A DNA stretch of 64,000 nt from Petunia secreta (lineage: Eukaryota; Streptophyta; Magnoliopsida; Solanales; Solanaceae). Positions 20,341-31,149 of this stretch are shown piece by piece. Location of the stretch: assembly GCA_029990175.1 (NCBI GenBank), contig JARKIP010000065.1, positions 1,155,001 through 1,219,000 of the forward strand. The letters run 5' to 3'. A program made the translations under genes and the position numbers. The notes under the pieces were generated by a model, which saw only the letters and a program-made list of their open reading frames with translations, had not been told where the DNA came from and searched no databases. Each line of letters opens with the position of its first letter. The stretch's first letter is position 1.

Positions 20341-20978
20341 GTTAGAGAACATTTACCTCCTACCTGAATCATATAACTTAACCAAATTGTGCTGAAATAA
20401 TAACGACATCAGTACTAAAAGAATAGTTAAAGTGAAGTTACGTATGAAACATTTGTAGTAAACTAATGTAGCCTACAATATTTTATGTACCACTAGATAT
20501 GTTTTGCCCGTGTACAACACGGACCCAATATTGTAGAATGCTATTTAATTAATTGGTGGAGAGCAAAAATAATTGATCTTCGAAGAAATTTGCAACATTA
20601 ATTGTAGATGCTCACGTTAGTCTCACTAACCAGAGACTAAATAGCTAGGTCATTTGATAAGCCCTACTCTTACGAAAAAAATACTAATTCCAACTTATCG
20701 ACATACATATATGACTACAATTTTATAAAAGCAGTACAAGAATAGAAATGGAAGACGACTGCAAGTTCAACATATGCTAATTTACTTTATACTATGTTCA
20801 AGCATTAAAGAAAGTTTTACAAGATATCCGAAGGTTTACACAATAGATCCTTTAACCAGTCTCCTCTTAAATACCGGCCAAAAGCCCGTGAGAAGACGTG
20901 ATGTGTAAGCAGAGCCCCTGTGAGTTAGGACCCAACATTAACCTAGAAATTAATTAGGGAGATTAACGAATTACCCAT

Positions 20979-21447
20979 GGGCTAAGTGCACGAAAGGCCA
21001 CTTTTGCCACTGGTCTTTGGGCACAGGCCACTAATACCAAAACATTTAGTTTGTGGCCACTTTTGCTTAAAGAGATAGAACTTCAGTCCAGAGGCCGGAT
21101 TGAAGTTCAGTCCTTAAAGATTGAACTTCAATCCACGGCCATATGGACTGAAGTTCAGTCCAGTCCTTAAGATAGAACTTCAGTCCATGGCCATGGACTG
21201 AAGTTCAGTCCATAGCCATACCATGGACTGAAGTTCAGTCCATGGCCATATGAACTGAAAGTTCAGTCCTTAAGAGATGGAACTTCAGTCCAGGGGCCGT
21301 ATGGACTGAACTTCAGTCAACTATTAGAACTTAAGTCAACATTTATTTAGTAAAGGCTCAAAAGTGGCCTCTAGTGTAAGACCAAGGAAAATAGTGGCCT
21401 CAAACTAAATACCAGTGCTAAAAGTGGCTGCTGGGCGAAATTTTTAC
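20979..21447. mobile_element. Fold-back/MITE element with 9-bp flanking repeats
   Basis: ATTACCCAT occurs on both sides (20970-20978 and 21448-21456), a 9-bp direct repeat as made by Mutator-type insertion. The outer arms are related in inverted orientation: GCCACTTTTGCCACTGGTCT on the left against CCACTTTTAGCACTGGTATT in the reversed right end. The centre (about 21075-21325) is a series of GGACTGAAGTTC motifs in alternating orientation. It includes a perfect 32-bp palindrome at 21175-21206 centred on CCATGG/CCATGG. Confidence 0.7.
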
Positions 21448-21456
21448 ATTACCCAT

Positions 21457-24400
21457 CAAAATCAAAATATGTACTTACCTCTACCCATAAGTTTTATATT
21501 TATAAGCTCTACTCATAAACTATTTGCATGTACTACCGATGTAGACTTGTATACTACTATTTATGTAGTATACCTTAATAGGTATGGCTTGTAAATACTT
21601 TGAATTTCATAAGTATATATTGTAAAAAACCCAATTAATTATCCTTGAAGGTGCTCCATTATTTTTTAATTTTAACCAGTTTTCATCTTCAAGCATGATA
21701 GAGATTAGAGATTGATAATGGGACTCAATTTCATTTGACAATATTTCTGCTTCTATCAAGTTAAGCAGTTGCAATCTTTAAGTTGACAGAAACATTGAAG
21801 ATCAGTTATTTGCTTTCATACTCATTAAAACAATAACGTGGAATTGGGGCCATTTTTTTTTTTTTTAACATTTACCACACAAGCCTTGTTAACAATCTCA
21901 ACATGTTATTATTTCAACATGAGTTGTTTATTCTATTCTATACTACCTAGATTCAACTTCAATGAATTATGTAAACCAGAAATCCATCGGACATATAATG
22001 GGCTTGTAAAAGATCTTCAGAGTAAAATGAAACAGGAGTTGGTAAACTCAATATAGAGCTTCTTCCTATGAGCATCTTCTCCAGTAGGGGCACCTCCATC
22101 TGCTCAATAAGCTGCACTTCAGCTATTCCAGTGGCAAACAAATTAATAAGCACAATAATCTTCATTCTGCAATGCATCCTAGCTCATCTTGAAAGTGTTT
22201 CTGCTATGGAAATAAAACACTCAGAAGGGTCAAGTGAGAATCAAAATGTACCACATTACTTTCTATAATATGATGATAGAACATGAAACGATTCTAGCTT
22301 TACTACAAGTTTTGTGCAGATCCAAAACAACAATTTAGCACAGCAAATAAGGAGAACTAAAGAAAGGGATTTACATACTTAGTGAGATAATAAACAAAGA
22401 GAACCAAAAGGATGTACATACCTGATGACCTATATTAGAACTTTTGAGCGAGAAATCTACGCACTTTGCTCTTTACATTCCCCTTTCACTCCAACACCCC
22501 ATTAAAATGCAAATATAGAAGTAAAAATAGAATCAGAATCAAGAAATCAATGGCAGACATCCCCTATTCCTTTGCCAATTCGCAAAATCATTGATTCCAA
22601 CTCATTACTCCCAACTTCAAAAGCCGCATCTCTCAGTCCCTTTCTTATCCTGATTTCCTCATAGAATTGACTTGGCTTTGCCTCTCAGAGTTGACACCTC
22701 TGGACACATATAATAACTTTATCTTAGGAACTTTACACAGAGTAAGAAAATTATCCACTCTACTTAAGAACTGTTTAAAATTTTAATGAAGTAACATTCA
22801 AATAAGGAGGAAAAAAAATAAGAAAAAATATGTGGTAATCATTGCAGGAATTTCACATTAGTATGTTTCAACCAATTTAGCTATGCAGGTAAGAAATTTA
22901 TATTAGTCTATTTCACCTATTCAGCTAGCGAGGTAAGTCAGAAGGTACACTGATAAGACTGTACACCGGTTTATAGGTTCAAACAATATTGTTTATTTAG
23001 TGATGTAGAATCTTGAAAGGTCAAATCTGCAATGAAGAATGAGAGCATTTTTCATACTAACATATAGAAAGAAATCTCATGCCAATATATAGCTGCTAAT
23101 CTTTTTGCATAAGTATGTCCATTTGAAGACATGACCAGATGTATCAGTGCAAACCTTCCTCAAGTCCAAATAGAAGCCTAGAAGGCTTCATTTTATATTA
23201 TTTATTACCTTTTTACATGTGATAGAGCTTCAACAAACCTTCTATGAGCTCAAAATTTCCTATAGATTTGTCTGTAGCATCTCTCGACTGCAAACATCTA
23301 GGAAAAAAAGAAGGTTTGACATCAAAAGAAGAAGAATGGTAGATTGCCTCTAGGAGCATTTATGGTGCATTCATTATCTGTATGCGATTAAGCTACCCAA
23401 TCCAAGATACCTAAGGAGAAAATGAGCAAAGTGTCATCCACAACCACAGTTAAAGAACTCATGAACCTATTATAATGGTTTCTAAATGATGACTCGTGAA
23501 CATAAAAGATTGTAACTTTTCAACGGTATCTGCAATTTGAGGGATTAGATTTCAGTTCCTCTTTATCCAAACTTAGATAATGTTATTATCTGCATGAATA
23601 TACCTAACGCTCCCAACTCAACTTACAGGAAAAGAGGATCAAATGATTCTCTATATAATTTGTAATTAACAAAACTATTTAATCTTTCTTACCAGGTTGT
23701 ACTTAACATGTCTTTAGTTCTATGTTTCAAATTCTTCACTCCAAATAACACTACCAATAATCTCTATATCCAATATATAGAAATTGTAACTGTAAGGTAT
23801 ACTATTATATATCCTTTTTAACCAAGTTGTAGTTAACCTATCCTAATTGCAAGGTTTGAGATTCTCCACTCCAAATAAAAGTATAAATAACTTTTGTAGC
23901 ATGGTTAGAGCACATTATTGTAGAAATAACTTCAAGGCATCACTGTGAAGTTATACAATGACATACACTTATGTGTCAACGAACAGTAAATAGAGGGTAA
24001 CAGAAAGTGTATCAGAAGATTTCTAGATTAAATGCTCTAAAACATGCTTATTTATTACACTAAAAATTTCCATCAACTTAGCATTTTATCAAACAACTAA
24101 GATGTACAACTCAGTTATATTCTATTTTGCAGATGTACAAAAGTAATAGCAGTATCTTAAAATTGAAGTCGAACCAAGATAAGCAAAGCAAAAATCAACT
24201 GTTAAGAACCTGCTTGTCGCTAATGGCAATTGAGATTAAATGCTCCACGAAGAATGAATTCAATTAAAGATGTAAAGCAACAAAATTTCACTTCATGTAG
24301 CAGATGGAATGTTACTTAGCAATATTTTCAGTGAAATCACTGAATACGTGTTGATGTTCACATATTAAGAATTAAAATCCAAACTGGTTGACATTGAAAT
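21457..24400. other. Helitron interior, no gene seen
   Basis: AT-rich sequence. Open frames are short and low-complexity. Around 22560-22730 GC content rises and the sequence looks exon-like on the minus strand, but no frame stays open and I recognise no protein. It may be a captured gene fragment. Confidence 0.35.
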
Positions 24401-24844
24401 AAAAAACACTTGAAAAACTTTAACCTAGAAACTTGAGTAATTAATAGTGAATTAGTTAAGCAAAAATAAGATCGAGCAAAAGAAAGAAACATTTTGCAAT
24501 GAGATTCTAAAAATTAAAGTAAAAGACAATAATGAGATAAGGAAATCCAAAAAGGAAAACCCTCAGGAAGGAGTTACTAAACGTTGTCAAGAGATGAAGA
24601 AATACTATAGAGTTTGAAGTTACGAAACATTGTGAAAGATTGAAAATTTTTGTTGAAGAAAGATTTAGGCAAAACCTGAAGAGAAGCGGAATGAAATTAG
24701 AGAAGACAAAATGACAAACACGTTCTAGAATTTTGTCGTGTGTATTGAATAAAATACTCGTGAGGTGAGATATATCAAAATAGCCAAGGGGAGAAATTAC
24801 CATTATACCCTTGAACGACCATTATGGCTCTTCTATATAATAGA

Positions 24845-25483
24845 AATTACATTTTTATATTTTTTAATTTTTCTCTATTTATCTGTCAATATGTTATGGA
24901 GTTTGATCCCTCCCGTCTGGTTCGTGACTAGAGAGTAGGCATGTCATTCCATGGGAAATAAAATACCCTTTCCAGAGTTTGGGTAATTCTAGAAAACATT
25001 TCACTCTTGTATATATAGATGACCAAGTAAATTTTAGTTGAACTAAGAATAATTTACAAAAAGAGATTAGGGTCCAAAAGCTGAAGGAGCCAATACATTT
25101 ATACTGTATCAGGAAATGATACCCTTATCACAATCGGTGGTATTTGTATTAGTACCAAATATTGCACCTTATTAGTTTTGGAAGATACTTTTGTCCAATA
25201 CCCTTAGTCAATCAACCCTTTAAAAAAAACCTTATTTAATCAACTTTACGTTCTATTTTCCATTTCTATCATTACTTGCCTTTTTTGGCAGTCCGCTGGG
25301 GTGCCTGGTGGTGCGGAATATACTCTTCTCTTGTTTTTACTTGGATAAAATATTGTCTTGAATAGATTTGACATGTATGCTAAGGACTGTGCTCACAATG
25401 AATTATCTATTTACTTGTTCTCTGTTAACTCACCTGATTTGTGTTCAGATATTAGGACTGTAGTTCACAATGAATTATCCGCA
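24845..25483. other. AT-rich intergenic DNA
   Basis: No coding, RNA or repeat feature that I can support. Confidence 0.4.
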
Positions 25484-25672
25484 GTCGATGGCGAATTTAG
25501 AGTAGTAATTACGGTTCGACGGAACCAGTAACTTTAGTTTATACCCTGTATTTGTATTGAAAAATTTACTAAATATGTACATATAACTCATTCAAAATCC
25601 AGTGAATAAAATGTGTTATATTCCAGAACCCATAAACTAAAAATTCTGAATCCGCCTCTGTCCGTGGTGGTT
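25484..25672. mobile_element. MITE-like element
   Basis: The ends are related in inverted orientation: GGCGAATTTAGAGTA on the left and GGCGGATTCAGAATT in the reversed right end. The interior includes GGTTCGACGGAACCAGTAAC. About 190 bp, AT-rich, no ORF. The pattern matches a common family of short plant elements with a GGCGGATTCAGAA terminus. No target duplication was resolved. Confidence 0.55.
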
Positions 25673-26037
25673 ATCACTTATTTGTTAGGTCATCATATCT
25701 CTGTTAAGACATTTTGTTTGTGTTCCTCTTCCTTTTGCGTGATAATCCTTTAATCTTTAACTTATTAAGATATGTTGCTTCTCTAGGCTTGTTTTTTTTT
25801 AAATTAATTTTATGCTTCTCCTGGAACTCTTTTAATTGGAGTAAAAAAGTTTTTTTCGTTACAGTGGCCATGCTTTTCCTAAGATATTAAAGACAAGTTT
25901 GTTATTTTTACTCTTTAAACTATCTTCGGTTTTCTTTAGTTGTCAAAAATTGAATCCCCTTAATAATAGTCTTTCAAAGAAAATAAAGATTTTTTGGTAA
26001 ATCTTGTTGTTTATGCTTTCTAAATTACTTACGTTTT

Positions 26038-26207
26038 AGCATTGCTTGATGTACATATTCCATCATGTTTTTATTGGGTTACTTTTCTGTCTCGATCAGA
26101 ATAATGAATTAGAAATTGTTATAGCATTGCTTGATGTACATATTCCATCATGTTTTTATTGGGTTACTTTTCTGTCTCGATCAGAATAATGAATTAGAAA
26201 TTGTTAT
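26038..26207. repeat. Perfect 85-bp tandem duplication
   Basis: Units 26038-26122 and 26123-26207 start AGCATTGCTTGATG and end AAATTGTTAT. They are identical as far as I can read, so the duplication is recent. They hold no ORF. Confidence 0.95.
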
Positions 26208-26399
26208 GTTTCGGATGGATATACCTTTTTAGTAATATGATGCTTTATTTTCTCGTAATTTATACCAATGAAATTTTATGAGCATTATTAGGATTTGTTT
26301 GTCTCAAAATATGTATGTGTGCGTGTGTGAGTGAAAATAATGATTACATTCAATAACTGTAGGAAAAAAATATAATACTTATATAAATATATATTTTAT

Positions 26400-26781
26400 T
26401 AAAATTTCAAATTAACGAAGGGAAACTTAGTCGTTAAATGTATTTTAATGTTTAAGATGATGTACAATTAACGAAAGGAATCCAGTCGTTAAATCCCTTA
26501 ACGACCAAATTTAATGTTGCCATTCAATGAGTATTAATGACTGGATTGTCTGATCAACGAAGGGAATTCCAGTCGCTAAAGTGGATAACAATGACCGGAT
26601 ATTATGCTGTTGTAAAAGACTCGTTAACGACCTATCAAAATCCGGTCATTAACTTTTAACGTGAAGGCTTATAACGACCGGCGACGACCGAATTTTTTCC
26701 GTTGTGGTTGGCATATAACGACCGGATTTACACTTTCAACGACCGAAAGTCCCCTTGCTAAAGGTCAAATTTCTTGTAGTG
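26400..26781 (-). mobile_element. CACTA (En/Spm) terminus with subterminal repeats
   Basis: CACTACAAGAAATTTGACC reads on the minus strand from 26781. CACTACAAGAAA is the canonical plant CACTA terminus. To the left, motifs of the type AACGACCGGAT / TTAACGAC recur in both orientations over about 370 bp. The adjacent CAT (26782-26784) would be the 3-bp target site. The opposite terminus was not found. The insertion cuts the gypsy gag at 26786. Confidence 0.75.
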
Positions 26782-26785
26782 CATT

Positions 26786-28106
26786 GATAGTATACCTGGT
26801 GCGAAAGAGTTGGTGGCACTGCGCCATCTCTTCTTTCTTTGAAACAAGCATCATCTTTCGAACAACATAGATCTGCTCTTCTTCTAAATCTTCTCCAGTA
26901 GTGTCTCCATCAGGCCCACATATTAACTCATCACCCTCTTCACAATCATCTTGGTATTCTTCTCGCTCTACTATATTGATCCCATTTCTCTGTGGACATT
27001 TACTGGAGTTATGACCCGTTTGATGGTACCAGTAGAATTTTCCAGTGGTTGGCCTGGCATATGGGTTTGCTTGCGACTGCTTTTGTGTCCCATTCATTGG
27101 CTTCTTTCCCGCAACTTTATCATTGGTAAACTTCTCTTCTTGTTTCGGCGAATTATAGGCGGGTGTGCCAACAATTAGTGGTGCTGAAAGGAAGCGGCTC
27201 TTCCTGGTAAAATCTGCCTTCTTTTCTTGCAACATCATCTCTGCTTTTAATGCCAAATTTCATGCTTCAGCAAGGTTTGCTAGTATTTGCACGCCAATCT
27301 TGTCTTGGATTGTAGGCTTTAACCCATTGAGGTATCTAGCTACCTGTTGGCTATCAGATTCCATTAGATTGTTGCGTTCAACAAGCCTCATAAACTCTGT
27401 TGTATAGTCATGCATTGATCTATCACCTTGGGTGCAGTGTTGATATTGCAGAAATAGATATTGCTCATAACCTGGAGGTAAAAATCGATCCTTGAGCAAT
27501 TGCTTCATCTGGTACCAAGTACGAACTCGATCCTTTCCTTCGCGACGCCTTGTTTGATGTAGATGTTCCCACCAAGCAGAAGCTGCCCCCTTCAACCTGT
27601 AGGCTACTAATTTGACTTTTTGCTCTTCTGGAATCTCCATGTAGTCAAACAATTTGTCTACTTCTGCGAGCCAGTCCATGAATCCCTCTATATTCAGAGT
27701 TGCCATCAAAATTAGGAAGGTCTACCTTTAGATGAAAATCCTCATCTTGGGAAAAGCGTTGCGCAGCGTGACGCTGCTGATTTCTTCTCCCCATGCTGAA
27801 CATTTCAAAATCTTCGTCTTCTTCATCCTCTGAATCTTCTACAGTGACTTGTCGTCGATATACGCGACCATGATCATGTCTCTCTGTTTGTGGCGCTTGA
27901 AGGAATTCTCCAGCGTCATGCCTTGACCTTCTATCTGTACGAACATCTATATGCAGATTCATCTCTTTCAATCTACGATCAAGATATTCCCGTAAAGTAC
28001 GAAATTCCTCTTGTAAGGTCGAAGTAACAGCTGCAGCGGTATTTACTTTATTTTCTTGATCACCTCTTCTTACTTGGTTCTCACGGGATCTTGTAGTGTT
28101 AGCCAT
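26786..28106 (-). pseudogene. Ty3/gypsy gag, truncated
   Basis: The ATG at 28106 begins MANTTRSRENQVRRG. The gag core carries LKGAASAWWEHL, YQMKQLLKDRFLPPGYEQYL and DYTTEFMRLVERN. The nucleic-acid knuckle near 27020 reads FYWYHQTGHNSSKC, with the first two Cys replaced by Phe and Tyr. Breaks: a frameshift near 27680-27710 and a stop after ILANLAEA near 27260. The reading frame ends at the CACTA terminus, so protease and pol are gone. The strand and position match the LTR at 28138-28455. Confidence 0.85.
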
Positions 28107-28107
28107 A

Positions 28108-28137
28108 GGAAACGCGTTGGCTCTAATACCAAATTGA
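28108..28137 (-). promoter_or_regulatory. Primer binding site (initiator Met tRNA type)
   Basis: TTGGTATTAGAGCC on the minus strand, a few bases after the LTR end. It differs by one base from the common TGGTATCAGAGC primer site. Confidence 0.75.
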
Positions 28138-28455
28138 TGTAGGACAAGAAATTAATCAAGAAAATAGAAAATTGGGTAGGAAGACTAAAAGACGAGTAGC
28201 CTAATTGAGAGAGCTTGCTCACGGCAAATCTTGAATATAAAGAGGTGATATAAGACTAACTTGATAGATAGAATTGTTACTTATTTTTGGATGTCTTACA
28301 AAGGTTGTTGCAGCAACTATTTATAGTCTTCAGGTAACATAGAAATCATTTATGATTGAGTGAATCAAATACAATAAAAGCTAAGATCCTACTAATCAAG
28401 ATAGCTGATATCAATCAAGAAAGATATTCACAAATCTCATGTGATATTATCTACA
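28138..28455 (-). repeat. 5' LTR of the truncated gypsy element
   Basis: 318 bp on the minus strand, starting TGTAGATAATATC and ending TTGTCCTACA. CTATAAATAG near 28320 is the TATA box. The PBS and gag follow in the expected order. The partner LTR is not in the window. Confidence 0.8.
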
Positions 28456-29080
28456 TCATCTGACTTGATTTTGTTTGATCTTTTGCCTGATTCTCTACAT
28501 CATCTTTAACTTTTATTTTCATTCTTTTACTATTTTTAGCGCTTGGATGAGCTGTAGTGATTACCTTCGGTCTTTCCTTTAGTTTATCTACATACAAAAA
28601 TAGTCGCAATGAAGTCTTAATAGACCCAGTTGATAAACAACAATAACATAAATCGAGCAAATCAATAAACAATCAAAACAAATTTGGAAAAGGACAATAA
28701 ACAAAAAAAATCAAAATTTCTTCAAAAAAATACCATTGATGTTTAAATATAAGTTCTTGAACTTGCAAAGAACCAAAATTTTTTTAACTATACTATGGTT
28801 TCTCACCTGATGAAATTGGGATTTCTTGAAGCTTCTTCAATTGCTACTACAAATCTTCAAAAATGGACAAATATAGGTTAAAAAAGAAGAAGAAAATAGT
28901 GTGGTTTATTGAAGAATCAAACTGGAATAATGTGTTGGACGTGGGAGGAGAAAAATACGGAAGAAGTTGAAAATGACTTCAATAAAAATTGGAAGAGAGG
29001 GAGAATTTCTTTAAAGTGGTGCGGGTACCCGTTTAATGATTTTGTTCCGCTAAAACACCCATTTTTCATTTATTTATATA
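28456..29080 (-). pseudogene. 5' part of a DUF1985-type gene, copy A
   Basis: This stretch is closely similar to 33476-34042 (promoter, leader and first codons of the gene at 31150-33535). It encodes PKVITTAHPSAKNSKRMKIK in an open frame and is cut at 28455 by the LTR element. Direct sequence similarity to copy B supports the call. Confidence 0.75.
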
Positions 29081-29752
29081 TTTTTTTAGAATTTTCACTT
29101 ATGTCCACAACTATTTCTATTTCTAAATAGGCCCCACATCTCATTTAACCAAGTTTAATATTTTCCTCCACCAAAAATAAGCCCAAAAAAAGTTAGTTTT
29201 GGGACCGAATGGATACATGTAAAGTAAAAAAATATCATCATACTCATGCAACTAGTGTTGAGAGGCGAATTAAAATTTCTCGACGAAGAATCAGCCACAA
29301 TATTAACATAAAACAATAAAAATACAATATATTGAGAAAAATAAATCGAATGAATGTGCGTTCCCGAAAGTATAAAATCTGTCAAACGCCATATAATTAG
29401 AAAAAATAAATATTCTCAGAATAGAAGAAAATTACAACGAAAACAATTCTAAAGTTCACTTTATTTTCTTTTCTTTTTTTCTTTTTTTGATAAAAAAATT
29501 CTAAGCTTCAATTTTTATTTGATTCAATCTGGTCATCACTTTGTGATGTTGTTGAATAAGGGGGAAGATAAAGGACAGAAGTGAGGTGGGCATAGTTCTT
29601 CTCTACACCACATTGGGGGTACAAGTACAACTTTGTCAAACTTGCTTTAGGTACAACAATTTTGATATCTAATAGCAAAGCCAGATCAATTACGTGAAAG
29701 AGGAAAGCAACTGACCAAAATGATGTTGCATGAAGATTTTTCATTCCTTATA

Positions 29753-29758
<6 letters not shown>
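29081..29758. other. AT-rich DNA without a supported gene
   Basis: Open frames are short and unmatched between the strands. No repeat structure stands out before the dinucleotide run. Confidence 0.4.

Positions 29759-29830
<72 letters not shown>
29759..29830. repeat. (TG)n(TA)n microsatellite
   Basis: A few TG units lead into about 30 TA units. The 45 bp that follow (TTAGTCTACGACATATATAA ...) also follow the TA run at 48820-48882. Confidence 0.95.
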
Positions 29831-29833
<3 letters not shown>

Positions 29834-29876
29834 AAGTTAGTCTACGACATATATAAAAAAATGGCCCTATCATAAG

Positions 29877-30968
29877 TGAAATGACCTTAGGTAGTCGTTT
29901 TGGGAGTTAAGACTCCAATTGGCTTGCCAACGGTCTTAAAAGCTCCGTAAGGTCCAGTATGACCTATCTGTAAAATTTGAGTTAAATCGGACCTCGTGTG
30001 TAAGTATCGAAGAAGGTTTCAGTTTTAGTTTCCGTTGTCGGTAAATCTTAAAAGAGGTTTTCGAGCTCGATTTTGGCGAAGGAGCTGAATTTCGAAACCC
30101 GAAAGCGTCTTAGGTTCGTATGGTCAATTTTGACCTGTGTGAACTTTCAGAAGTTAATTTGGAGGTCGTTCGGATGGTTTCTGCTAAAGTCCCAAAAGTT
30201 AAAGAATTTGATCTTTTTTGTTTAATTCGCATCTTGAGCTTCGGTAATCCGATTCGAGATCTGTCTTAGCTACTAAGTCACATATATAACTTGCTCGAGA
30301 AATTTGGGATTATTCCGAACTTTGTAGGGGTTCCGTTTTAATTTTTGTCATGGTACCAAGTTTCAAAAAAAAAAAAAAAGAAGAGAAAAGAATGATTAAA
30401 AGAAAAATAAAAAGATAATTAAGGGAGGCGGAGGCTAAGGGGATAAAATCCTTTAAGGTTAAGTTAAAGAAACAAAAACAAGGCAACAAGATAGAGAGAA
30501 TGCAGAGAAGGAAAAAAAAATCCAGAAAAAAAAGAAAGGAAAGGAAAATGAGAAGGAAAAAAATCGAATTTTCACCTCGAAACATCCAGGTAATGATGTT
30601 AATTTATTATTTCAGTTTATTACGCGTGTTTAAATATATTTTAACGGTAGAAATTGGGATATTAGGCATCGTTCTAATAAATTAAATTGATAGTTTAAAG
30701 GGTTAGTTGAATCCCAATAATGGAATTGATTATATATTAAAACTCGGAGAATTATGAGCAACCCAAAAATATAATTTATGTAGGGTCTGGTTATGTGATT
30801 TTGAACCATGTACATAGGCCTGGACTGCGTATCGCGTATGTGAATCGACTGTTGGGTTCCTGACCAGATTGTTCTAAGAGGTAAGGAATGAAGACTTTAG
30901 GCTTATTTGATATATTTTTCTGCTTATTGAATAGAGCGGGATCGTTTGACAGTTAATACTCAAATAAA
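29877..30968 (+). repeat. Chromovirus-family LTR fragment, first ~1.1 kb
   Basis: It starts TGAAATGACC, matching the LTR start (TGAAACGACC, minus strand) of the element at 35430-43710. It follows the same order of segments through CACCTCGAAACATCCAGGTA and GTACATAGGCCTGGACTGCG. It stops near GGATCGTTTGACAG (about 30965). No internal domain follows. Confidence 0.8.
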
Positions 30969-31149
30969 ATTTAAAAACCTGACAAGACATAAAAATACTG
31001 AAAACAATTGTTTAACTATTGTCTTCAAAAACAAAATACTGAGAAATCAATCTTTTTCAAATCCTTCAAGATACCCGAAAAATTTCGCAGGGGTCAACAC
31101 GAGCTTCACCAACCCCTCCATTTAAGTTTGATTCTGAATTGACATGAAA

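Larger units (their letters stand above)
20493..24844 (-). mobile_element. Helitron-like element (candidate, minus orientation)
   Basis: On the minus strand the 3' end has a hairpin (CCGTGTTGTACACGG) followed by about 11 nt and CTAG at 20496-20493, then T. That is the Helitron pattern of hairpin plus CTRR before T. The candidate 5' end starts TCTATTATATAGAAGAGCC at 24844, similar to plant Helitron 5' ends. The base before it is T, not the expected A. I found no Rep/helicase, so it would be non-autonomous. The interior is AT-rich and largely without coding support. It contains the fold-back element at 20979-21447. Confidence 0.45.
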
